NCBI GenBank assembly: GCA_030606165.1 | Contig: JAUWGZ010000020.1 | Span: 1 to 17,839, forward strand | Length of the DNA: 17,839 nucleotides | From: Dehalococcoidia bacterium | GTDB taxonomy: Bacteria; Chloroflexota; Dehalococcoidia; GIF9; AB-539-J10 | Reading direction: 5' to 3' | Part shown: positions 13,052-17,839 of the stretch, piece by piece | How positions within the stretch are numbered: the first letter of the stretch is position 1 | Layout: each line of letters begins with the position of its first letter | Made by a program: the position numbers and the translations under genes | The notes under the pieces: generated by a model | What the model was told of the DNA's origin: nothing | Database searches by the model: none | The model's input: only the letters and a program-made list of their open reading frames with translations

Positions 13052-14752
13052 ATGGCAGTACCTCGTATTGGAGTTTTTATCTGCCATTGCGGCACTAATA
13101 TCGGGGGGATTGTGGATGTCCCCCAGGTAGTAGAGTATGCTAAGAGCTTGCCCTACGTGGCACATGCCGAGGCTAACATGTACACCTGCTCCGAGGAGGG
13201 TATCTCTTCCATAAAGCATGCCATTAAAGAATATGACCTCAATCGAGTGGTGGTGGCTTCATGTACCCCCCGAACCCACCAGCCGCTGTTCCGTAATGCC
13301 TGCGCGGATGCGGGACTGAATCCGTACCTGTTTGAGTTTGTCAACATCAGAGAACATTGTTCCTGGATTCACATGCAGAACCGGCGGGAGGCCACTGAGA
13401 AGGCCAAGGAACTGGTAAAGATGGGGGTAGCCAAGGCTCGGTGGCTGGATGCTCAGGAGGAATTTGAATCTGACGTTTACCCGGCAGCCATGGTCATTGG
13501 CGGTGGCGTTGCCGGAATGAGCGCCGCCCTCAATCTGGCTAACCAGGGTTTCGAGGTGCATTTGGTAGAGAAAGAGCCGGAACTCGGTGGGCGGTTGCTC
13601 AAACTCAACCGGATTTTCACTATCAATAAAGACCCCAGAGAACTGGTCGAGAGCATAGTTAAGGCAGTGGCGGGTCACTCCAAGATAAGGCTCCATATGC
13701 CGGCTGTGGTCAAGGCTGCCAGCGGATATATCGGTAATTTCGATATCAGTGTGGATGAAGGCGGGAAGGAAGTCAGCTTCAAGGTCGGGGTGATTATCGT
13801 GGCTACTGGCGCTCAGGTGCTCAAGCCGGAGCTATATCGCTACGGGGAATTAGCTAACGTGCTTACTCAGCTTGACCTGGAACAACGGCTGAAGGATGAC
13901 AAGCTGGGAGAGTTCCAGAATGTGGTGATGATTAACTGTGTGGGGGCACGGATACCCGAACGGCCCTACTGTTCGAGGGTATGCTGTATGACTGCCATCA
14001 AGAACGCCGCCTTGATGAAGGAAATTAACCCGGAAGCCAAAGTCTACGTGCTGTATAGAGACCTGATGACCTATGGCGTGGAGTTTGAAGAGTACTATAG
14101 AGAAGCCAAGGGAGCCGGCGTCAGGTTTATCAGATATACTCCGAGTAACCCACCACAGGTTATCGGGACAGAAAAGGTTGAATCGGTAAGGGTATATGAT
14201 GAATTAATGGGTATGGAGCTGGAGCTTCCCTGTGACCTGCTGGTCCTGGCTACTCCTCTAATTTCCAATAATGATAGTGAAGAGCTTTCCAAGATGCTGA
14301 AGGTGCCGATAGGCGATGGGGGCTTCTTTCTTGAAGCTCATATCAAGTTGCGCCCCGTTGAATTTGCCATGGATGGTATCTATGTGGCTGGCTCCTGTCG
14401 GTGGCCGGCGGATATTCGGGAGAGTATTGCTCAGGGATATGCCGCCGCTTCAGAGGCAGCGATTCCTTTGAGGCAGGGTCTGGTCAAGGTCGAGGCAATA
14501 ACAGCTACAGTCGACCCCAAAATCTGCAAGGGGTGTGGGACCTGTGCTCTGGTATGTCCCTTTGATGCTATCGAGCTGAAGGAATCTGAAATAAGGGGGC
14601 TTGAGGGTAAGATTGTCTCCGAGGTTAATACCGCCCTGTGTAAAGGCTGCGGGCTTTGTGCTGCAGCCTGCCCTAATGGGGCGGTACAGCAAAGAGGCTT
14701 TACCGATATGCAGCTACTGAGCATGGTTAATGCTCTGAGCGGAAAGAGATAA
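13052..14752 (+). CDS. hdrA: HdrA-like FAD/iron-sulfur subunit (second HdrA unit of module 2)
   Basis: This is a complete bacterial-type HdrA of 566 residues, equivalent to residues about 469-1033 of the tandem protein in region 1. The N-terminal domain has FICHCG (Cys11, Cys13), Cys46 and Cys71. FAD binding is at GGGVAG (150-155). The signature Cys296...Cys307-x3-Cys311-Cys312 follows. The C-terminal ferredoxin domain has Cys492/495/498/502 and Cys530/533/536/540; here all eight ligands are Cys, unlike the Asp variant in the tandem paralogue. The ATG directly follows the TAA of the fusion gene, with a perfect AGGAGG at 13041-13046, so translation is coupled. It should receive electrons from MvhD downstream and, by analogy with Hdr complexes, bifurcate them at FAD. 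Confidence 0.93.
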   Translation: MAVPRIGVFICHCGTNIGGIVDVPQVVEYAKSLPYVAHAEANMYTCSEEGISSIKHAIKEYDLNRVVVASCTPRTHQPLFRNACADAGLNPYLFEFVNIREHCSWIHMQNRREATEKAKELVKMGVAKARWLDAQEEFESDVYPAAMVIGGGVAGMSAALNLANQGFEVHLVEKEPELGGRLLKLNRIFTINKDPRELVESIVKAVAGHSKIRLHMPAVVKAASGYIGNFDISVDEGGKEVSFKVGVIIVATGAQVLKPELYRYGELANVLTQLDLEQRLKDDKLGEFQNVVMINCVGARIPERPYCSRVCCMTAIKNAALMKEINPEAKVYVLYRDLMTYGVEFEEYYREAKGAGVRFIRYTPSNPPQVIGTEKVESVRVYDELMGMELELPCDLLVLATPLISNNDSEELSKMLKVPIGDGGFFLEAHIKLRPVEFAMDGIYVAGSCRWPADIRESIAQGYAAASEAAIPLRQGLVKVEAITATVDPKICKGCGTCALVCPFDAIELKESEIRGLEGKIVSEVNTALCKGCGLCAAACPNGAVQQRGFTDMQLLSMVNALSGKR

Positions 14753-14754
14753 AG

Positions 14755-15192
14755 TTGCAGGATAACAAAGAAGTCAAAACCGAATTTAAACCGAAAATCC
14801 TCGCCTTCTGCTGTAACTGGTGTGCCTATGCCGGTGCCGACCTGGCTGGCGTCTCCCGTTTCCAGATGCCAACGGACGTGCGGGTGATAAGGGTGATGTG
14901 CTCCGGTCGGGTGCCGCCGGAACTGATAATCAGAGCTCTGGCCAATGGTCTTGACGGAGTAATGATACTCGGCTGTCATCCCGGAGAGTGTCATTATTCA
15001 GAGGGCAATTACCTGACCCGAAGGCGGGCGCATGTCCTCAAGAGATTGCTGAGCTACATCGGCATCGAGCCTGACCGGTTCCAGCTAGGGTGGGTATCGG
15101 CCGCCGAGGGCGCCAAATTCGCGGCTGTGGTCAAGGAGACGACAGATAAAATAACGGCGCTGGGTCCCAATAGGTGGGTAGACAAGAAATGA
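14755..15192 (+). CDS. mvhD: MvhD/FlxD-like iron-sulfur subunit, short form
   Basis: This is a 145-residue protein with a TTG start and a GGAAAGAG site just upstream, 2 bases after the hdrA stop. It has the complete MvhD domain: Cys19, Cys20 and Cys23 in CCNWC, Cys49 in VMCSGR, and Cys74 and Cys79 in GCHPGECHY. It lacks the helix-turn-helix tail of the copy at 4734-5495. MvhD-type proteins pass electrons from a hydrogenase, formate dehydrogenase or NAD(P)H module to HdrA. Given the three genes that follow, it resembles FlxD. Its stop overlaps the start of the next gene (ATGA). Confidence 0.92.
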   Translation: MQDNKEVKTEFKPKILAFCCNWCAYAGADLAGVSRFQMPTDVRVIRVMCSGRVPPELIIRALANGLDGVMILGCHPGECHYSEGNYLTRRRAHVLKRLLSYIGIEPDRFQLGWVSAAEGAKFAAVVKETTDKITALGPNRWVDKK

Positions 15193-16154
15193 AAGCAACC
15201 TCGGAAGAAGTACAGACCAGAGTTAAGAAATTGTTTGAAGATGGCAGCATCGGCCATTTTATCGGCTATGAAACAGGTTCCGATAGCCTGCGTGTAACGC
15301 CATGCTTTCTGAAAAGCGGGCAGGCGGCTTCTCGGTTGGTCTGGAACCCTCTCTGTGCCAATAACCTCTCCAAATACCTGCTGGATTTCAAAAACGTTGA
15401 GGGGAAGGTAGGTATCATGGTCAAGGGGTGCGACTCCCGGTCAGTGGTGGAGTTGCTCAAAGAAAACCAGATCGACCGGGATAAGGTTTTCATCGTGGGT
15501 GTTCCCTGTAGCGGTATTGTGGACAGAGAAAAGCTGTTGGAAGTTCTGGGTGTCTCGCCGGGTGAGGTGGTAGCAGTGGAGGATGATGGTGACGCCTTCG
15601 TGGTTACCCTCAAGGAGGGCAAGCAGCGGGTGGATAAAGAAAAGGCACTGCGGGGTGAGTGCCTGGTCTGTAAATATCCCACTCCAGTGGTCTACGATGT
15701 GCTGCTCGGAGAAGCCGTCTCCAGCCTGCCCTGGGTAGGTGACGATTACAGTCTGATTAAGGAACAGGAGGCGCTCTCTTCAGAAGAAAAGGCGCTTTAC
15801 TGGAACAGGGAGTTAAGCCAATGTATCCGCTGCTATGCCTGCCGTAATATCTGTCCGGTCTGTACCTGCTCGGAATGTATCTTTGATAAAAAGGCGCCGC
15901 GCTGGATTACTAAAGCGAACGATGTCTCGGAGAATCTGGTTTATCACTTAGTACGTGCCTTCCACGTTGCCGGGAAATGTATCGACTGCGGTGAGTGCGA
16001 ACGAGCATGCCCGATGAATATTCCACTGCGGAGCCTGAATAAAAAGGTGGAAAAAGACTTACTGGAGCTATTTGACTATACCGCCGGGATTGATGTTGAG
16101 CAGCAGCCACCACTGACAACGTATAAGGCCGGTGACCTTGATGATTTTCTCTAG
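15189..16154 (+). CDS. FrhB-like / 4Fe-4S dicluster electron-transfer protein (FlxC-like)
   Basis: The ATG at 15189 forms an ATGA overlap with the mvhD stop and has AGGTGGG (about 15173-15179) in front; a GTG at 15174 is a less likely start. In the 321-residue product, residues about 70-165 resemble the F420-hydrogenase beta (FrhB/FdhB) family: a VKGCDSRSVVELL stretch, GVPCSGIVD (Cys107), and Cys158-x2-Cys161. The C-terminal part has two [4Fe-4S] motifs, Cys212/215/218/222 and Cys264/267/270/274, the latter in the ECERACPMNIPL form common in RnfC/HdrC-like proteins. Extra cysteines at 225, 227 and 230 may bind a further metal or cluster. Its place between MvhD and HydB-like genes suggests an electron relay of the FlxC kind. 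The family is reasonably clear; the exact partner is inferred. Confidence 0.8.
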   Translation: MKATSEEVQTRVKKLFEDGSIGHFIGYETGSDSLRVTPCFLKSGQAASRLVWNPLCANNLSKYLLDFKNVEGKVGIMVKGCDSRSVVELLKENQIDRDKVFIVGVPCSGIVDREKLLEVLGVSPGEVVAVEDDGDAFVVTLKEGKQRVDKEKALRGECLVCKYPTPVVYDVLLGEAVSSLPWVGDDYSLIKEQEALSSEEKALYWNRELSQCIRCYACRNICPVCTCSECIFDKKAPRWITKANDVSENLVYHLVRAFHVAGKCIDCGECERACPMNIPLRSLNKKVEKDLLELFDYTAGIDVEQQPPLTTYKAGDLDDFL

Positions 16155-16162
16155 GGGTTGAT

Positions 16163-17209
16163 ATGGTAAAGCAGACGAAGAGTAGAATAATCGAGAAGAA
16201 CAGGCTGACCGAACTGCTGGACAAACTAGCGCATGACTACCATTTGATTGCGCCGGTGCGGGACAATAACGTTTCCTTCCGGCGGGTGGAATCGGGCAGC
16301 GAGGTCACGCTGGACTACATCAACACGGTGCTGTCCCCCAAGAACGCTTTCTTCCCGCAGACGGAGACCCTCTTCCGGTTTTCCAGGGATGATAGCCGGG
16401 GGTTCGGGATAGAAGAGCAAGATGACGAAGCAGACCGTGAGCAGGTAATCTTCGGCATCCGTCCCTGTGATGCGCGCAGCCTACGCCTCATGGATATGGT
16501 TTTTAACGGGCAGTACAAGGATAGTTATTACCTGAACAGGAGGGAGAAGACGACTCTCATCGGTCTTGCCTGTTTCGACCCCGCCGAGACCTGTTTCTGC
16601 CCGACCTTTGGCATAGACCCCGCTTCGGGGGAGGATGTCGATATACTGTTCAGCGACATCGGCGACCGCTATCTGGTAGAGGCATCCACGGAGAAAGGGG
16701 CAGCTCTGCTCGACCGGTTTGCCGAATTCTTTGCCGAGCTTCGGGGGGATGAGGAACAGCTCAGAGAAGCCAGGAAAGCCGGGCTTGCCGGGATGAAGAA
16801 ACTGGACGTAAAAGCTATCGCCGATAAAATGGCACCGCTCTATGAAGGCGATTACTGGGATAGCATCGGCATGAAGTGCCTGGGATGTGGCATCTGCACC
16901 TACCTGTGTCCGACATGTCACTGTTTTGACATTGCTGATGTCAGCCTGGATGAGGGCGGAGAGAGGTTCCGCTGCTGGGACAGCTGCATGTTCCCCGAAT
17001 TCACCCTGATGGCCAGCGGGGAGAACCCCAGACCGAACCGGAAGGCGAGGGTGCAGCAGCGTTTCTTCCATAAATTGAAGTACTTCCATGACCGGAATGG
17101 TGAGTTGGCCTGTGTCGGTTGTGGCCGGTGCATCAAGTATTGTCCGGTCAACATAGATATTACCCAAATAATAGAGGATGTAACCAGTGGAAAAGCCGGA
17201 AATGAGTGA
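16163..17209 (+). CDS. Sulfhydrogenase beta / anaerobic sulfite reductase A-like dicluster protein (HydB/AsrA/FlxB-like)
   Basis: This 348-residue protein starts at an ATG with AGGGG six bases upstream. The family signature GIRPCDARSLRLMD lies at 98-111, and TCFCPTFGIDP follows near 143. Two C-terminal [4Fe-4S] motifs are Cys239/242/245/249 (followed by Cys252 and Cys254) and Cys317/320/323/327. This architecture is shared by HydB of sulfhydrogenases, AsrA and FlxB, all partners of a HydG/AsrB-type NAD(P)H flavoprotein, which is the next gene. The last bases overlap the next gene (ATGAGTGA). The protein would carry electrons from the flavoprotein's FAD. Which terminal enzyme it serves cannot be told here: no hydrogenase or sirohaem subunit lies within the window. 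Confidence 0.87.
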   Translation: MVKQTKSRIIEKNRLTELLDKLAHDYHLIAPVRDNNVSFRRVESGSEVTLDYINTVLSPKNAFFPQTETLFRFSRDDSRGFGIEEQDDEADREQVIFGIRPCDARSLRLMDMVFNGQYKDSYYLNRREKTTLIGLACFDPAETCFCPTFGIDPASGEDVDILFSDIGDRYLVEASTEKGAALLDRFAEFFAELRGDEEQLREARKAGLAGMKKLDVKAIADKMAPLYEGDYWDSIGMKCLGCGICTYLCPTCHCFDIADVSLDEGGERFRCWDSCMFPEFTLMASGENPRPNRKARVQQRFFHKLKYFHDRNGELACVGCGRCIKYCPVNIDITQIIEDVTSGKAGNE

Positions 17210-17839
17210 GAATATATATCTGCCGCGTATGGCGACCATCCAGAGCATGAGGCCGGAGACGATAGATATCACCACCTTCAGGGTGACTATTGACGGTTCG
17301 GATGGGACCGGGAAATTCGAATATAAGTCCGGCCAGTTCGCCGAGGTATCGGTGCTCGGCGTGGGAGAGGCACCGATAGCAATTACTTCTTCGCCGACCC
17401 GCCCGGGGACTATAGAGTTCAGCATCAGGAGGGTCGGGGAGTTGACCAATGCTCTCCATGAGCTTCAGCCCATGGATGAAATAGGTATTCGCGGCCCCTT
17501 CGGGAATTTCTTCCCCCTTGAAGAGATAGAGGGGCAGAACCTGCTCATCATCGGTGGTGGCATTGGGCTGTCGCCGCTACGCTCGGTCATCCTCAACGTC
17601 TTCGATAATCGGGCAAAGTACGGCAAGATTGATATCATCTACGGTGCCAGGAGCCCGCAGGACCTCGTCTTCACCAGCGAATATGAAGAATGGCAGGCGG
17701 TGGACAATACCAGACTGCATCTCACCGTTGACCGTGGAGATGAGGAGTGGAAGGGGAATGTGGGGCTGGTGCCGACATTCCTGAAGGAAATCAATCCTTC
17801 CCCGGAGAATACTACCGGCATTACCTGCGGACCGCCAAT
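17202..17839 (+). CDS. FAD/NAD(P)H-binding oxidoreductase (HydG/AsrB/FlxA-like), 3'-truncated by window end
   Basis: The frame is open from ATG 17202 to the last base, giving 212 residues of an expected roughly 270-290. A GTG at 17187 with AGAGGA upstream is an alternative start. The protein belongs to the ferredoxin-NADP reductase fold. The N-terminal FAD barrel has YKSGQFAEVSV (about residues 45-55) and the flavin motif PIAITSSPTR. GPFGNFFP then leads into the NAD(P)-binding domain with GGGIGLSPLRSVI and IIYGARSPQDLVF. The final visible residues are the TCGPP of the family's catalytic-end motif. The [2Fe-2S] tail common in HydG/AsrB would lie beyond the window. Paired with the preceding HydB-like gene, it makes an NAD(P)H entry or exit site separate from NuoF. 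Confidence 0.88.
   Translation, partial: MSENIYLPRMATIQSMRPETIDITTFRVTIDGSDGTGKFEYKSGQFAEVSVLGVGEAPIAITSSPTRPGTIEFSIRRVGELTNALHELQPMDEIGIRGPFGNFFPLEEIEGQNLLIIGGGIGLSPLRSVILNVFDNRAKYGKIDIIYGARSPQDLVFTSEYEEWQAVDNTRLHLTVDRGDEEWKGNVGLVPTFLKEINPSPENTTGITCGPP

Noticed and set aside
16481..17449. Long antisense open frame (322 codons) opposite the HydB-like and FlxA-like genes
   Set aside because: It spans two sense genes with clear motifs and shows no domain of its own; G+C-rich codon use there makes such shadows likely.
16163..17839. Calling the last two genes anaerobic sulfite reductase AsrA/AsrB or sulfhydrogenase HydB/HydG outright
   Set aside because: These families cannot be separated without the terminal subunit, which is not in the window. 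The MvhD/FrhB-like neighbours favour a Flx-type role.
1..17839. CRISPR arrays, tRNA/rRNA genes, insertion sequences, transposases
   Set aside because: No spaced direct repeats, cloverleaf-like segments, rRNA-like stretches or transposase motifs were seen; coding genes fill nearly all of the window.

Overview
The window is one strand of tightly packed genes for cytoplasmic, flavin- and iron-sulfur-rich electron-transfer complexes of the heterodisulfide reductase (Hdr)/flavin-based electron-bifurcation type. All genes are on the + strand. The source is an obligate anaerobe and almost certainly a bacterium: there are Shine-Dalgarno starts, frequent GTG/TTG starts, NuoE/NuoF-type NADH dehydrogenase modules and stop/start overlaps. 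Base composition is mid-range, with a visible rise in G+C towards the right end. The gene set suits a syntrophic or aromatic-degrading anaerobe (Chloroflexota such as Dehalococcoidia, or Desulfobacterota), but the phylum cannot be decided from the sequence alone.

Region 1 (1-8552): a ferredoxin-like protein (5'-truncated), an HdrD-like protein, a 1033-residue tandem HdrA, an MvhD-like protein with an extra C-terminal helix-turn-helix, NuoE, NuoF and a short NuoG/HoxU-like protein. This is the order and family content of bamC-D-E-F-G-H-I, the electron-transfer part of the class II (ATP-independent) benzoyl-CoA reductase complex known from Geobacter metallireducens. A tungsten/AOR-family bamB-like gene would be expected just upstream of the window. 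Assignment to benzoyl-CoA reduction is an inference from gene order, because the catalytic subunit is not in view.

Region 2 (8553-17839): after a 194-base gap with a plausible promoter comes a second, related module: a 130-residue N-terminal piece of HdrA, NuoE, NuoF, a NuoG-HdrA fusion, a full HdrA, a short MvhD, an FrhB-like dicluster protein, a HydB/AsrA-like protein and a HydG/AsrB-like FAD/NAD(P)H protein cut by the window end. The last four resemble FlxD-C-B-A of the Flx-Hdr complexes. The nuoE-nuoF-nuoG' cassette is a diverged duplicate of the one in region 1.

The most unusual feature is in region 2. The single tandem-HdrA polypeptide of region 1 is represented there by three separate, collinear pieces. 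The nuoEFG cassette sits inside what was the first HdrA reading frame, between its two ferredoxin-type cluster motifs. The upstream piece ends just after the first motif. The rest resumes, apparently without loss of homologous sequence, as the C-terminal part of the NuoG protein. Module 2 thus appears to wire two NAD(P)H sites (NuoF and FlxA-like) into a split HdrA hub, with no HdrB/HdrD disulfide module in view.
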